A stretch of DNA of 64,000 bases from Klebsiella indica (GTDB taxonomy: Bacteria > Pseudomonadota > Gammaproteobacteria > Enterobacterales > Enterobacteriaceae). The translations under genes and the position numbers were made by a program. Shown in pieces: positions 9,005 through 24,100 of the stretch (within the stretch, counting starts at the first letter, position 1; each line of letters opens with the position of its first letter). The stretch is from positions 124,001-188,000 of the forward strand of contig NZ_VCHQ01000007.1 in the NCBI RefSeq assembly GCF_005860775.1, given 5' to 3'. Under the pieces are notes generated by a model, which saw nothing but the letters and a program-made list of their open reading frames with translations, was not told the origin of the DNA and ran no database searches.

Positions 9005-9023
9005 GCCCGGAGATTATCCGGGC
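9005..9023. terminator. Hairpin between convergent yohD and bglB
   Basis: GCCCGG and CCGGGC pair around a 7-base loop in the short gap between the two stop codons. It can fold on either strand. No U-rich tail follows directly, so termination efficiency is uncertain. Confidence 0.4.
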
Positions 9024-9033
9024 CATCAGGCCG

Positions 9034-10428
<1,395 letters not shown>

Positions 10429-10444
10429 TCATCTCTCTCCTTAA

Positions 10445-12429
<1,985 letters not shown>

Positions 12430-12463
12430 CGTTTTAATCAGGAAGGCCAGGCCTGTTCAGCGC

Positions 12464-13387
<924 letters not shown>

Positions 13388-13439
13388 TCACTGCCCGTCG
13401 GATAAACTCAACGGGGCAAACCGAAAAATGTGATGAAGG

Positions 13440-14387
13440 TCAGATAGTTTTGTTCCGCCAGCCGTTAATTGTACGCGCTATGCTCGATGAGTCCTGCAGG
13501 GTACGCACCGCACTGAAAAGCGCTGACGCTTCAGAGTATTCTTTACGCAAATAGCTCAGCCACTGTTTGATACGCGCGACATGATAAAGACCGGTATCGC
13601 CCTGCTTCTCCAGGCGGGTATATTTTTGCAGCAGTTCAACCACCTGGGGCCAGGGCATTCGCGGTTCGTTGTATTTTATTACCCGGCTTAAGTTTGGTAC
13701 GTTCAACGCGCCGCGGCCAATCATGATCGCCTCGCAGCCGGTCGCCGTGAGGCAATCCCTGGCGCTTTGCCAGTCCCGGATCTCGCCGTTGGCCACCACC
13801 GGGATAGCCAGACGCTGGCGAATTTCACCGATCGCCCGCCAGTTAATACACTCCGCTTTATAACCCTCTTCTTTGGTTCGACCATGCACGACCAGCTCAC
13901 TGGCCCCCGCCTGCTGAACCGCATCGGCGATTTCAAAACGCCGCTCGCTGCTGTCCCATCCCAGACGCACTTTCACCGTGACCGGTAAATGCGCCGGAAC
14001 CGCCTCACGCATCGCCTTCGCGCCGCGATAGATGAGTTCAGGATCTTTGAGCAACGTCGCGCCGCCGCCGCTGCCGTTCACCAGCTTTGAGGGGCAACCG
14101 CAGTTAAGATCGACACCCCAGGAACCGAGTTCAACCGCACGGGCGGCGTTTTCCGCCAGCCACTGGGGAGACTGTCCAAGCAGTTGCACGCGCACGCGGG
14201 TACCGGATGGCGTCAGGCTATTATTGCGCAGCTCCGGGCACAGTTTATAGAACGATTTTACCGGCAAAAGTTGATCCACCACACGCAAAAACTCGGTGAT
14301 GCAGAGATCATAATCATTCACGTCGGTCAGCAACTCGCGCACCAGCGAATCGAGTACGCCTTCCATCGGCGCCAGTAATACACGCAT
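13440..14387 (-). CDS. dusC: tRNA-dihydrouridine(16) synthase DusC
   Basis: FMN-dependent reductase that makes dihydrouridine at position 16 of tRNAs. The 315 residues equal E. coli DusC. The N-terminus [11 protein letters not shown] is the flavin-binding strand; the catalytic Cys98 lies in [20 protein letters not shown] (around 177) and VVANGEI (around 207) are further Dus signatures, followed by the C-terminal helical tRNA-binding domain. The bgl leader lies directly behind it on the same strand. Confidence 0.96.
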   Translation of the reverse strand: MRVLLAPMEGVLDSLVRELLTDVNDYDLCITEFLRVVDQLLPVKSFYKLCPELRNNSLTPSGTRVRVQLLGQSPQWLAENAARAVELGSWGVDLNCGCPSKLVNGSGGGATLLKDPELIYRGAKAMREAVPAHLPVTVKVRLGWDSSERRFEIADAVQQAGASELVVHGRTKEEGYKAECINWRAIGEIRQRLAIPVVANGEIRDWQSARDCLTATGCEAIMIGRGALNVPNLSRVIKYNEPRMPWPQVVELLQKYTRLEKQGDTGLYHVARIKQWLSYLRKEYSEASALFSAVRTLQDSSSIARTINGWRNKTI

Positions 14388-14795
14388 AGTTTATCATTGC
14401 CCGGAAAAAAGAGGCGCTATGGTAGCGTCTCCGGATACGGGTTAAAAGAGGCGAGGTGCGTTTTCTCCCCCATACCACGCATTACGCCTGAACGGACGAC
14501 ACATCGGCGCCTGGCGTGAACGTATGAGATGGTCAGCAATGCGTCGCCAGCAGGCTATGCTCAATTTGCCGCGCCTTTAACAAAAAGGTAGCGTTGGGGC
14601 GAGGGGAAAAGTGAGTATCGTTGCTGGCGCTGAGCCGATTTCCCCACTTTCTGTCCCTGCAATCATCACTCTGACAGACGGACGGTTTATTGTTCCCGAT
14701 CGCTGTCTCAGGTATGCGGAGAATTCATGATGTGATCGGTAGCACATTTTCAGGTTTAATTGTATGATGAATGTGGTTCATCAAGGGTTATTACC
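14388..14795. other. dusC-yohJ divergent intergenic region
   Basis: 408 bases without a convincing gene. It holds the start region of dusC and, near the right end, a CRP-like site and the ribosome site of yohJ. Frames here are short and lack ribosome sites. I see no repeat or RNA gene. Confidence 0.5.
14731..14746. promoter_or_regulatory. Candidate CRP site upstream of yohJ
   Basis: TGTGATCGGTAGCACA fits TGTGA-N6-TCACA with one mismatch and lies about 50 bases before the yohJ ATG, a usual place for CRP activation. This is inferred from the motif only. Confidence 0.5.
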
Positions 14796-15194
14796 ATGAG
14801 TAAGTCACTGAATATTGTCTGGCAGTATCTGCGCGCTTTCGTGTTGATCTATGCCTGTTTGTATGCCGGTATTTTTATCGCCTCACTGCTGCCCATTACC
14901 ATTCCCGGCAGCATTATTGGCATGTTGATTTTGTTCTGTCTGCTGGCGCTGCAAATCATGCCGCCGCAGTGGGTTAACCCGGGCTGCAATATCCTGATTC
15001 GCTATATGGCGCTGCTGTTTGTGCCTATCGGCGTGGGCGTCATGCAATACTGGGATCTGCTGCGGGCGCAGTTAGGCCCGGTGGTGGTCTCCTGTGCGAT
15101 AAGCACGCTGCTGGTCTTTTTAGTGGTTAGCTGGAGCTCACATCTGGTTCACGGGGAACGCAAAGTGGTTGGGCAAAAAGGAACTGAAAAATGA
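14796..15194 (+). CDS. yohJ: LrgA/CidA-family membrane protein YohJ
   Basis: A 132-residue protein with four hydrophobic segments and the LrgA-family stretch [16 protein letters not shown] (about 33-48). It probably forms a two-component inner-membrane complex with YohK; LrgA/LrgB and CidA/CidB homologues have been tied to export of small metabolites and to murein hydrolase control. The ATG is preceded by AAGGGTTATTACC; an upstream TTG frame extension is not supported by homologues. Its last codons overlap yohK by four bases (ATGA), so the two are translationally coupled. Confidence 0.92.
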   Translation: MSKSLNIVWQYLRAFVLIYACLYAGIFIASLLPITIPGSIIGMLILFCLLALQIMPPQWVNPGCNILIRYMALLFVPIGVGVMQYWDLLRAQLGPVVVSCAISTLLVFLVVSWSSHLVHGERKVVGQKGTEK

Positions 15195-15886
15195 TCCATG
15201 AAATTTGGTGGTCGCTGCCGCTGACCCTGGTCGTCTTTTTTCTTGCCCGCAAGCTGGCGGCACGGTTTAAATTTCCCCTGCTCAACCCACTACTGGTAGC
15301 GATGGTGGTGCTGATCCCCTTTCTACTGGTAACCGGCATTTCTTATCAGCGCTATTTTCAGGGCAGCAAAATTCTCAATGACCTGCTGCAACCGGCAGTC
15401 GTCGCGCTGGCTTTTCCTCTTTATGAGCAATTGCACCAGATCCGCGCGCGCTGGAAATCCATTATCACCATCTGCTTTATTGGCAGCGTGGTAGCCATGG
15501 TTACCGGAACGACCGTGGCGCTGCTGATGGGCGCGACGCCGCAGATTGCCGCCTCCATTCTGCCAAAATCGGTGACGACGCCGATTGCCATGGCGGTAAG
15601 CAGCAGTATTGGCGGTATTCCGGCAATCAGCGCGGTCTGCGTTATTTTCGTCGGCATTCTCGGCGCGGTCTTCGGCCATACGCTACTGAATTTAATGCGT
15701 ATCCGCACTAAAGCCTCACGCGGGCTGTCGATGGGCACGGCTTCCCACGCCCTGGGGACCGCGCGCTGTGCGGAACTCGACTATCAGGAGGGGGCATTCA
15801 GCTCACTGGCACTGGTGTTATGCGGGATTATCACTTCGCTGATCGCGCCGTTTTTATTTCCGCTTATTCTGGCAATAGTGGGATAA
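15191..15886 (+). CDS. yohK: LrgB-family membrane protein YohK
   Basis: A 231-residue polytopic membrane protein, the LrgB partner of YohJ. The family signatures [15 protein letters not shown] ([15 protein letters not shown], about 124-138) and [12 protein letters not shown] (about 184-195) are both present. The length equals E. coli YohK. It starts inside the yohJ stop (ATGA). cdd follows 127 bases later behind its own CRP-type promoter region. Confidence 0.93.
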   Translation: MIHEIWWSLPLTLVVFFLARKLAARFKFPLLNPLLVAMVVLIPFLLVTGISYQRYFQGSKILNDLLQPAVVALAFPLYEQLHQIRARWKSIITICFIGSVVAMVTGTTVALLMGATPQIAASILPKSVTTPIAMAVSSSIGGIPAISAVCVIFVGILGAVFGHTLLNLMRIRTKASRGLSMGTASHALGTARCAELDYQEGAFSSLALVLCGIITSLIAPFLFPLILAIVG

Positions 15887-15887
15887 A

Positions 15888-15903
15888 CGTGACTTTTATC
15901 ACA
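15888..15903. promoter_or_regulatory. CRP site 1 upstream of cdd
   Basis: CGTGACTTTTATCACA matches the CRP consensus except for the first base. Together with the second site 51 bases further on it mirrors the two-CRP, CytR-bridged layout known for the cdd promoter in E. coli. Confidence 0.75.
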
Positions 15904-15938
15904 TTTATAAATGCAACATAAAATAATTACACTAAAAA

Positions 15939-15954
15939 TGAGATATTAATCACA
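15939..15954. promoter_or_regulatory. CRP site 2 upstream of cdd
   Basis: TGAGATATTAATCACA is a weaker CRP match about 60 bases before the cdd ATG. CytR in the deo/cdd regulon binds between such paired CRP dimers; the intervening sequence is AT-rich and compatible with this. Confidence 0.65.
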
Positions 15955-16013
15955 TGTAGAGATAAACACCCCCCGTACACTGAATTCTCATTACATTGTT
16001 ATGAGGCAACGCC

Positions 16014-16898
16014 ATGCATCCACGTTTTCAAGATGCTCTTCCGCAACTGGCGGCGGACCTGCAAGCGGCCATTTCCCCGATGCTGGCCGATCCGCATTTT
16101 CCTGCTCTGTTAAACGCGGGGCAGGTCGCGGAATTGCAAAGTGCGACGGGTCTGGACGAAGACGCGCTGGCCTTTGCGCTGCTGCCGCTGGCGGCGGCCT
16201 GCGCCCGTGCCGATCTCTCCCATTTCAACGTCGGCGCGATTGCCCGCGGTATCAGCGGAACCTGGTATTTTGGCGGCAATATGGAATTTCTCGGCGCCAC
16301 CATGCAGCAGACCGTGCACGCCGAGCAAAGCGCCATCAGTCATGCCTGGCTGCGCGGGGAAAAATCACTACGGGCCATTACCGTCAACTACACCCCTTGC
16401 GGCCACTGCCGTCAGTTTATGAATGAACTGAACAGCGGACTGGCGCTGCGTATCCATCTGCCCGGTCGCGAAGCGCATTCGCTCCGGCACTATCTGCCGG
16501 ACGCGTTCGGCCCGCAAGACCTACAAATAAAAACGCTGCTGATGGATGAGCAGGATCATGGCTTCCCGCTCCGCGGCGACGCGCTGGCTCAGGCGGCCAT
16601 TCAGGCAGCAAACCGTAGCCATATGCCTTACAGCCACTCGCCCTCCGGCGTGGCGCTGGCGCTCACGGACGGTACGATATTTACCGGCAGCTATGCCGAG
16701 AACGCCGCTTTTAACCCCACGCTACCTCCATTGCAGGGGGCGCTAAATCTGCTGAGCCTTAATGGCTACGACTACCCGGATATTCAGCGCGCCATTCTCG
16801 CCGAGAAAGGCGATGCGGCCTTGATTCAGTGGGATGCCACCGCGGCGACATTGAAGGCGCTGGGCTGTCATCATATCGATCGCATACTGTTAAGTTAA
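16014..16898 (+). CDS. cdd: Cytidine deaminase
   Basis: Cytosolic zinc enzyme that deaminates cytidine and deoxycytidine to uridine and deoxyuridine in pyrimidine salvage. The 294-residue double-domain form has an active N-terminal half with the zinc/catalytic motif HAE (His102, Glu104) and PCGHC (Cys129, Cys132), all at the same positions as in E. coli. The C-terminal half is the degenerate second domain. ATGAGGCAACGCC precedes the ATG. Regulation by CRP and CytR is inferred from the sites upstream. Confidence 0.97.
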   Translation: MHPRFQDALPQLAADLQAAISPMLADPHFPALLNAGQVAELQSATGLDEDALAFALLPLAAACARADLSHFNVGAIARGISGTWYFGGNMEFLGATMQQTVHAEQSAISHAWLRGEKSLRAITVNYTPCGHCRQFMNELNSGLALRIHLPGREAHSLRHYLPDAFGPQDLQIKTLLMDEQDHGFPLRGDALAQAAIQAANRSHMPYSHSPSGVALALTDGTIFTGSYAENAAFNPTLPPLQGALNLLSLNGYDYPDIQRAILAEKGDAALIQWDATAATLKALGCHHIDRILLS

Positions 16899-17013
16899 TC
16901 ACACAGTGCGGGTCAGGCGGCCCGTATTGTTGAAAATCCCCGCAATTAAACGACGGTTTCTTGCGCTTGCCCGACGGGTAAAGTAGCCTGAAGTCTCCCT
17001 CTGCCACTATTGA

Positions 17014-17739
<726 letters not shown>

Positions 17740-17758
17740 TTTGCCGCCCTCTCCAGTC

Positions 17759-17788
17759 CAGGCAGACGTCTTAACCAACGTCTGCCTG
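17759..17788. terminator. Bidirectional hairpin between sanA and mglC
   Basis: CAGGCAGACGT and ACGTCTGCCTG form a perfect 11-bp stem around an 8-base loop between the converging genes sanA and mglC. It can fold on both strands; neither side has a long T-run. Confidence 0.6.
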
Positions 17789-17800
17789 AGCGCGTGGCCT

Positions 17801-18811
17801 TTACTTCTTGCGCGCGTACTTCAGAGAGTCCAGCGCCACGGCGAAGATAATAATCGCCCCTTTGATAATGTACTGCCAGTATGGATTCACGCCGATATAG
17901 GTCAGGCCGTAGTTAATAACGGTAAAGATAATCACCCCGGTCACCACGCCCAATACCGTACCTACCCCGCCGCTAAACGACACGCCTCCCACCACGCAGG
18001 CTGCAATCGCATCCAGCTCATACATAAAGCCAAGGTTGTTGGTCGCCGAACCGATACGCCCTGCTTCCAGCAGCCCACCGAAGGCATAGAACACACCGGA
18101 CAGCGCATAAATCAGCAGCAGGTTCAGACCAACGTTGACGCCGGAAACCTTCGCCGCCTCCGGGTTGCCGCCAATAGCAAAGATGTTTTTACCAAAACGG
18201 GTCTTATTCCACAGGATCCAGACGAAGAAAACGGCAATCAGCGCATAAAAGGTGATATACGACAGGCGAAATGACCCCAGCGACACAAACCCCTGAGTAA
18301 AATGCGAGAAGTGGCTGTCGAAGCCGGAAATCGGCGACGCGCCAACAAAGTCATAATACAGCGAGTTGATACCGTAAACGATGATCATTGTGCCGAGGGT
18401 GGTGATAAACGGCGTCACGTTGAGATAGGCGATGATAATTCCGTTGATAAGCCCAATCACCGCGCCAACCGCACAGACCAGCAGGATCACCAGCGGAATC
18501 GGCATCGTTGCCATATCCGGGAACACCTTGTTGGCATTATCCACTGCCTGAAGCATCGTGGCGGCGATAACCGCCGCCAGACCAACCTGACGCCCGGCGG
18601 AAAGGTCAGTCCCCTGGGTGACGATAAGGCCAGCCACCCCCAGAGCGATAATAATACGCACCGAAGACTGAGTCAGAATATTACTTAAATTCAGCAAACT
18701 TAAGAAAGTCGGATCCTGGAAAATAATAATTGCCAGCAACACAAAAAGAACCACATAAATCCCACCCTCTTTCAGATAAGTGAGAATACTCTTTTTATTT
18801 AACGCACTCAT
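17801..18811 (-). CDS. mglC: Galactose/methyl-galactoside ABC permease MglC
   Basis: A 336-residue integral membrane subunit of the high-affinity galactose importer, with eight to ten hydrophobic segments and the BPD_transp_2 signature around INGIIIAYLNVTPFITTLGT (about 123-142). Length equals E. coli MglC. It is the last gene of mglBAC, 15 bases behind mglA with TAAGGAGCCCC... wording reversed as AAGGGGCTCCTTATG at the start, which gives a strong ribosome site. Confidence 0.96.
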   Translation of the reverse strand: MSALNKKSILTYLKEGGIYVVLFVLLAIIIFQDPTFLSLLNLSNILTQSSVRIIIALGVAGLIVTQGTDLSAGRQVGLAAVIAATMLQAVDNANKVFPDMATMPIPLVILLVCAVGAVIGLINGIIIAYLNVTPFITTLGTMIIVYGINSLYYDFVGASPISGFDSHFSHFTQGFVSLGSFRLSYITFYALIAVFFVWILWNKTRFGKNIFAIGGNPEAAKVSGVNVGLNLLLIYALSGVFYAFGGLLEAGRIGSATNNLGFMYELDAIAACVVGGVSFSGGVGTVLGVVTGVIIFTVINYGLTYIGVNPYWQYIIKGAIIIFAVALDSLKYARKK

Positions 18812-18826
18812 AAGGAGCCCCTGATC

Positions 18827-20347
18827 TTAAAGGTGCAACGACGCAAGACGAAGAATTTCGTTCTGCGTGGTGGTTTTCGTCTCAACAATTCCGGCGACAA
18901 GACCATTGCTCATCACCAGAATACGGTCGGTAATCCCCAGCAACTCCGGCATTTCAGAGGAAATAATAATGATCCCTTTGCCTTTTTTCGCCAGTTCCGC
19001 CATTAATTGATAAATTTCGAACTTGGCCCCGACATCAATTCCACGGGTGGGTTCATCAAGCATCAGAATTTCCGGCTGGGTTAATAGCCAGCGCCCGATG
19101 ATGACTTTTTGTTGATTACCACCGGACAACGACCCAATTTGCGTGCGCTGTCCTGGGGTTTTCACACGCATGGAATCAATGACCCATTGGGTATCGCTTT
19201 TCATGCGCGAATTATCCAGCAACCCGACCTTATTCCTGTAATTCTTAATATTGGAGATCAGCGAGTTAAAACCGATATCCAGATACGCATAGATCCCTGT
19301 CGAGCGGCGTTCTTCAGTCACCAGCGCAAAGCCATGGTTGATGGCCTCATTGGCACTATGATTATTAATCTTGTTACCGTGCAGCGTTATTGTTCCATTA
19401 ACCTTTTCACGAATACCAAATAAGGTTTCAACAATATCGGTACGCTTCGCGCCAACCAGCCCGGCAATACCCAGAATTTCGCCTTTATGCAGATCGAAAG
19501 AGACATCGCGAATTGACGGCTGACGTAGTGAAGTCAAATTACGGACCTCAAGAATCACCTCGCCCGGCGTGTTCTCCCGGTTCGGGAAACGCTGATTCAA
19601 AGAACGCCCCACCATCATAGCGATGATTTTATCCATATCCAGCCCTTCCAGTGGCTGGGTCGCAATCCACTGACCATCGCGCAGAACGGTAATGTCATCA
19701 CACAGCTGAAAAATCTCTTCCATTTTGTGGGAAATATAAACAATACCGCAGCCGCGCGCTTTCAGCTTACGGATAATCTTAAACAGATGATTGACTTCTT
19801 TTTCGGTCAACGATGAGGTGGGCTCATCCATAATCACGATTTTCGCGTTATAAGAAAACGCCTTCGCAATTTCAATCATCTGCATTTGTGATACCGATAA
19901 TGTCCCGACGCGGGCGCGCGGGTCGATATCAATATCCAGTTCATCAAAAATCGCACGGGTATCACGATACATTTTTTCCTGATCGACAAACATGCCCTTA
20001 ACGGGATAACGTCCCAGCCACATGTTGTCCATCACCGACCGCTGTAATACCAGATTTAATTCCTGATGAACCATTGAAATACCGTTTTCCAGGGCCTCTT
20101 TTGCCGAATGGAAATCGATCTCTTTTCCCTGAAATAGAATACTGCCAGAATCTTTTTGATAGATTCCAAAAAGGCATTTTAATAATGTTGATTTTCCCGC
20201 GCCGTTCTCCCCCATTAATGCATGAATCGAGTGGGGACGAACCTTGAGGTTCACATTATCGAGCGCCTTAACGCCAGGAAACGATTTGTTGATATTTCGC
20301 ATTTCCAACAAATATTCACCTGACTGTTCGCTATTATTGCTGACCAT
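18827..20347 (-). CDS. mglA: Galactose/methyl-galactoside import ATPase MglA
   Basis: A 506-residue double-ATPase subunit. The first nucleotide-binding domain has a canonical Walker [10 protein letters not shown] (46-54), a signature [14 protein letters not shown] and Walker [13 protein letters not shown]. The second has a degenerate Walker A (GLVGAKRTD) but an intact LSGGNQQK signature, as usual for sugar ATPases of this class. I start at the ATG preceded by CCAGGTACAACT; an upstream ATG would add 16 residues not found in the family and overlap the mglB-mglA hairpin zone. Confidence 0.96.
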   Translation of the reverse strand: MVSNNSEQSGEYLLEMRNINKSFPGVKALDNVNLKVRPHSIHALMGENGAGKSTLLKCLFGIYQKDSGSILFQGKEIDFHSAKEALENGISMVHQELNLVLQRSVMDNMWLGRYPVKGMFVDQEKMYRDTRAIFDELDIDIDPRARVGTLSVSQMQMIEIAKAFSYNAKIVIMDEPTSSLTEKEVNHLFKIIRKLKARGCGIVYISHKMEEIFQLCDDITVLRDGQWIATQPLEGLDMDKIIAMMVGRSLNQRFPNRENTPGEVILEVRNLTSLRQPSIRDVSFDLHKGEILGIAGLVGAKRTDIVETLFGIREKVNGTITLHGNKINNHSANEAINHGFALVTEERRSTGIYAYLDIGFNSLISNIKNYRNKVGLLDNSRMKSDTQWVIDSMRVKTPGQRTQIGSLSGGNQQKVIIGRWLLTQPEILMLDEPTRGIDVGAKFEIYQLMAELAKKGKGIIIISSEMPELLGITDRILVMSNGLVAGIVETKTTTQNEILRLASLHL

Positions 20348-20426
20348 AGTTGTACCTGGCTGCGTGCGTACATCCCCTGAACAATGTATTAACATCGGAA
20401 AGGGTTGGATACGGTATCAGAATAAT

Positions 20427-20449
20427 CGGGCGTACTCTATGTACGCCCG
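20427..20449 (-). terminator. Stabilising hairpin between mglB and mglA
   Basis: CGGGCGTAC and GTACGCCCG form a perfect 9-bp stem with a 5-base loop, 15 bases past the mglB stop. There is no T-tract. In mgl-type operons such a structure protects the binding-protein mRNA and reduces read-through, so that far more MglB is made than MglA or MglC. Confidence 0.6.
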
Positions 20450-20464
20450 CAGCTTATTAAGAGG

Positions 20465-21463
20465 TTACTTTCCGATAAATTGGCTCAGATTGTCTTTATC
20501 AACCCCCACATAGGGTACGCGGACGATCTTATTGTCAATTTTCCAGTGAGTACCGGCTGCCGGCTCTTTGCCTTCCGCCAGGTTTTTCGCCAGATCGAAG
20601 GTGGCTTTCGCCTGATTATTCGCATCATTCAGTACTGTACCGGCCATTGCGCCAGATTTTACCAGCGCCAGCGCTTCGGGCAGGGCATCGACGCCAAATA
20701 CCGGAATACTGCTCTTATTGTGGGCCTTCAGCGCTTCTACCGCGCCCATCGCCATCGCATCGTTGTTGGAAATAACGACTTCAATTTTGTTGGCATTCGG
20801 GCCAGACAGCCAGGCATCCATTTTGTCTTTCGCCTGAGCGGTATCCCACATTGCGGTATCTAATGCCAGCTGCTGAGTCTGGAAGCCTTTATCGTGCAGT
20901 TCCTTAATCACATAGGTGGTACGCGCTTCAGCATCCGGATGTCCCGGCTCGCCTTTCAGCAGGACAAACTGAATCTTGCCATCTTTGTTCAGATCCCAGT
21001 TCGGATTCGCTTTCCAGTGTTTCGCAATCAGATCGCCCTGGATAATCCCCGACTCTTTTGAATCGGTACCGACATAATAGGCTTTGTCATAGCTATCCAG
21101 CGCTTTACGGGAAGGCTCTTTGTTAAAAAACACTACCGGAACGTTCTGGCTCCGTGCTTTATCAATAATCGTCCCCGCTGCCGCCGGATCCACCAGGTTA
21201 ATCGCCAGCGCTTTCACGCCTTTTGCCAGCAGGACATCAATCTGATCGTTTTGCTTGGACTGGTCGTTTTGCGAGTCATTCATTAACAGTTGAACATCCG
21301 GCGCTGATTTACTGTCTTTCTCGATTGCCTTACGCACCACCGACATAAAGTTGTCGTCATATTTGTAAATCGTCACGCCGATACGGGTATCTGCTGCGTG
21401 CGCCGCGGCACCAAATAACATGCCAGCGATGACAGCGGGCAGGGTGAACACCTTCTTATTCAT
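20465..21463 (-). CDS. mglB: Periplasmic D-galactose-binding protein MglB
   Basis: A 332-residue secreted binding protein for galactose and glucose that feeds MglAC and, through Trg in E. coli, chemotaxis. The signal peptide ends at AHA (about residue 23), followed by [18 protein letters not shown]. The calcium loop DLNKDGKIQ is present. I start at the ATG preceded by CCGGAGATTCC; ten codons upstream in frame are ignored. It is the first gene of the operon, under CRP and a gal operator. Confidence 0.97.
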   Translation of the reverse strand: MNKKVFTLPAVIAGMLFGAAAHAADTRIGVTIYKYDDNFMSVVRKAIEKDSKSAPDVQLLMNDSQNDQSKQNDQIDVLLAKGVKALAINLVDPAAAGTIIDKARSQNVPVVFFNKEPSRKALDSYDKAYYVGTDSKESGIIQGDLIAKHWKANPNWDLNKDGKIQFVLLKGEPGHPDAEARTTYVIKELHDKGFQTQQLALDTAMWDTAQAKDKMDAWLSGPNANKIEVVISNNDAMAMGAVEALKAHNKSSIPVFGVDALPEALALVKSGAMAGTVLNDANNQAKATFDLAKNLAEGKEPAAGTHWKIDNKIVRVPYVGVDKDNLSQFIGK

Positions 21464-21703
21464 GGAATCTCCGGTTTTATTATGCAGGGTCATTGAGGGT
21501 GAAAATGGCTGACGGTAGCGTTACATTTATGTAACCGAACAGCTACATTCACGACTGTAATTCTGTCTTCCGTATAAAGTGAATCTCCTGGAAAAATGGT
21601 TTTATTTATCGTTTATCCGCTGATTACTGAGGTAAAAGTGAGTAATCACCGCATGTTGGCACACGTAAACGCAGCAATAATAGTTATCTTAATGTTAATA
21701 AAC

Positions 21704-21719
21704 TGTGAAATTACTCACA
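21704..21719. promoter_or_regulatory. CRP site of the mgl promoter
   Basis: TGTGAAATTACTCACA is a perfect match to TGTGA-N6-TCACA. It lies between galS and mglB, next to the gal operator, as in the E. coli mgl promoter. Confidence 0.9.
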
Positions 21720-21721
21720 GA

Positions 21722-21737
21722 TTGAAAGCGGTTACAT
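21722..21737. promoter_or_regulatory. GalS/GalR operator of mglBAC
   Basis: TTGAAAGCGGTTACAT resembles the gal operator (GTGTAAACG.TTACAC class) and stands directly beside the CRP site. GalS encoded upstream is the expected repressor. Confidence 0.8.
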
Positions 21738-21745
21738 CAGAGAAG

Positions 21746-22771
21746 TCATGAGTTAGTGATCGGCGCCACAATTTGCCTTTGGCTCACAGAATGACGGCGC
21801 ACCAGCGTCGGCATAAAGCAGTGGCTGGCATCATGCTCCTGTTTTCCGGCGGCGCCCTGTAGCGCCAGTTCAGTCGCCAGTTTCGCCATCGACATAATCG
21901 GATAGCGCACCGTCGTCAGTTGCGGATCGGTGTAACGGGAAATGGGAATATCATCAAAACCAATCAGCGACAGATGCTGCGGCACGGCAATACCGTTGTC
22001 TTTCAAGGCGGTCAACGCCCCTGCGGCCATGCTGTCGTTATAGGCAAAGACGGCGGTCAGGCCGAGATTACGCCCCAACAGCTCAACCATCGCCGCTTCT
22101 CCGCCCTGCATATCCGGCGATCCCGAAGCGACCCAGCTGTCAGAAGCAACAATGCCCTGTTCCTGCAACGCCCTGCTCCACCCCTCCCGACGGAAATCAT
22201 CATCTTCAATACCGTGGCTGGAGGAGAGATAGGCAATGCGCTGGTGGCCATGATTCAGCAGCATGCGGGTGGCCATCAGCGCACCGCTGACGTTATCCAG
22301 CCCAATGCAGCGATGAGCGTATCCCGGTACGATGCGGTTAATCAGCACCATTCCCGGCATATGCTCCATAAAATCACCCAGCTCCGCGTCGCTTAGCGCT
22401 TTTGAGTGAACAATCAACGCTGAACAACGCTGGCGAATCAGCACTTCAATAGCATTGCGCTCTTTTTCCGCTTCATGGTAGCTGTTGCCGATCAGCACAT
22501 ATTTGTGATGCTGCTGAGCAACGGTATCAACGGCTTTAACCAGCGCGCCAAAAAAAGCGTCCGATACATCCATCACCACCACGCCGATAGTATCGCTGAC
22601 CTGCGTGGCCAGCGCCTGAGCGTTGGCATTGGGTCGATAGCCCAACTGGGCTACCGCCTTCATTACCGCCTCTCGCGTTAGCGGGCTTACCAGCGCGCTG
22701 TTATTCAGCACACGTGAAACGGTCGCGACGGACACCCCCGCCTGGCGGGCAACATCACGAATGGTGATCAT
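21746..22771 (-). CDS. galS: LacI-family repressor GalS (mgl isorepressor)
   Basis: A 341-residue repressor. The LacI-type helix-turn-helix [20 protein letters not shown] occupies residues 1-20, the hinge helix lies about 45-60 ([10 protein letters not shown]) and the periplasmic-binding-protein-like sensor domain follows. It represses mglBAC and itself in the absence of galactose. I use the ATG (22771); a GTG two codons upstream is also in frame. Its stop codon lies just nine bases past the mgl operator. Confidence 0.94.
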   Translation of the reverse strand: MITIRDVARQAGVSVATVSRVLNNSALVSPLTREAVMKAVAQLGYRPNANAQALATQVSDTIGVVVMDVSDAFFGALVKAVDTVAQQHHKYVLIGNSYHEAEKERNAIEVLIRQRCSALIVHSKALSDAELGDFMEHMPGMVLINRIVPGYAHRCIGLDNVSGALMATRMLLNHGHQRIAYLSSSHGIEDDDFRREGWSRALQEQGIVASDSWVASGSPDMQGGEAAMVELLGRNLGLTAVFAYNDSMAAGALTALKDNGIAVPQHLSLIGFDDIPISRYTDPQLTTVRYPIMSMAKLATELALQGAAGKQEHDASHCFMPTLVRRHSVSQRQIVAPITNS

Positions 22772-22861
22772 GCTCACCGGCCTTCAGAGAATTGCAGTAC
22801 CTCATACTCACCTCCTGTGTTCAGTAAGGTGGCTATTCTGGCAGCGACGTGCGGCGCGCTG

Positions 22862-22897
22862 CGTGAGTGAAGTCACAGGGATGGAAACGGTTACATC
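22862..22897. promoter_or_regulatory. CRP site and gal operator upstream of galS
   Basis: CGTGAGTGAAGTCACA (22862-22877) is a near-consensus CRP site and TGGAAACGGTTACATC (22882-22897) a gal operator. They lie 90-125 bases before the galS start, which fits autoregulated, CRP-activated galS. Confidence 0.75.
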
Positions 22898-22926
22898 TAT
22901 TTTATTAACGATTGTGATCCAGATCG

Positions 22927-24084
22927 TTATCGTGATGTATCTTTTAATGATGTCCCTGAGGCACGACATGTTAACTGACGCCATAGCCATTCAACAGGCC
23001 CCTGACGAAAATGACGTAGCCAAAGCCACGAGAAGAGGAGATTAACCGTCCATATTGGCGGTACAAAGGCCAATAACGATAAGCGGTCAAACTTCATAAA
23101 GAGATCGAAACGGTAAAACAGCGTCGTACAAATCAGGGTTTGCAACAGATAGTTGCTCAACGCCATGCGGCCAACGCAGGCAATTGCCGCCGCCAGGCGC
23201 AATTTACACAACTGCGGCCAGAAGCCCCATGCCAGCGCCGCGTAGCCAATCGTTTGCAGCGGCGCACTTATCTCGCGCGGCGCCTGGAGCAGGAATGCAC
23301 ACCAGCGATAATCCCAGCCGAGATGCCACTGGGTAAAAATCGACGGCAAATTAATCGCCATTCCGACAATAATCAACAGTGCGCCAGCGCAGCGGTAATG
23401 ACGCAGGCTGAACTGCCCTTTGAGCCAACCGCTGCGCATCAGCGCGGCCCCCATCAACATCATCCCCGCCAGTTGCCAACCGTACTGCGCGCCCAGCGCC
23501 AGCAGGCTATCCGACAGCATATCCGCACGATTGCGCACCGCCTCAAAGCCGCCATTCAGCTTCCAGAACTGCTCATATTGCACATTCGCCGCATCCGGTA
23601 CCCAGGAACGATTTGGCGTGTTGCCGGAAATCAAGCCCAGCAGTACCAGCACCGCCACACCAATGAGGTACAGCACCACACCGGTATTAAACAGCGATTT
23701 GGCATCATGGGCCTCGCGCACCATCCGCCAGCTCACCAGCCCGACCAGCGCGTAGGCGAGCAGGATATCGCCATCCCAGAACAACAGACCATGAATAAAA
23801 CCAAGCAGCGCCAGCAGCGTCAGACGCGACTGGATCCAGCGCTTGCCGCGCGGCAGCAGAAGCTGAAGCCCGGCACCGAATAACAGCGCGAACAGCGTGA
23901 GGAATTTGACCTGCGCCAGCAGATCGAGGATCGCCCAGGTCCAGGCATCACTATCAGAAACCCGCCCGGACCATGCCGGATTGAGATAAGCGGCCTTCGG
24001 TAAACCGAAGGCAACGATATTCAGCAGCAGGATACCAAGGATGGCGACGCCGCGGACAAAGTCCAGCGTGACATTTCTCTCCAT
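22927..24084 (-). CDS. yeiB: DUF418/acyltransferase-3-like membrane protein YeiB
   Basis: A 385-residue inner-membrane protein with about ten hydrophobic segments. The N-terminal RNVTLDFVRGVAILGILLLN matches the DUF418 family, and the C-terminal GRMALSNYLLQTLICT (about 300-315) and FRQGPVEWLWR are its most conserved parts. Length equals E. coli YeiB. The function is unknown. It is 16 bases behind folE on the same strand, so the two probably form one transcript. Confidence 0.93.
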   Translation of the reverse strand: MERNVTLDFVRGVAILGILLLNIVAFGLPKAAYLNPAWSGRVSDSDAWTWAILDLLAQVKFLTLFALLFGAGLQLLLPRGKRWIQSRLTLLALLGFIHGLLFWDGDILLAYALVGLVSWRMVREAHDAKSLFNTGVVLYLIGVAVLVLLGLISGNTPNRSWVPDAANVQYEQFWKLNGGFEAVRNRADMLSDSLLALGAQYGWQLAGMMLMGAALMRSGWLKGQFSLRHYRCAGALLIIVGMAINLPSIFTQWHLGWDYRWCAFLLQAPREISAPLQTIGYAALAWGFWPQLCKLRLAAAIACVGRMALSNYLLQTLICTTLFYRFDLFMKFDRLSLLAFVPPIWTVNLLFSWLWLRHFRQGPVEWLWRQLTCRASGTSLKDTSR

Positions 24085-24100
24085 CTACCCTGCCCCATTT

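Noticed and set aside
23140..23883. A 247-codon plus-strand frame inside yeiB
   Set aside because: Gln/Arg-rich shadow of a membrane-protein gene; typical antisense artefact.
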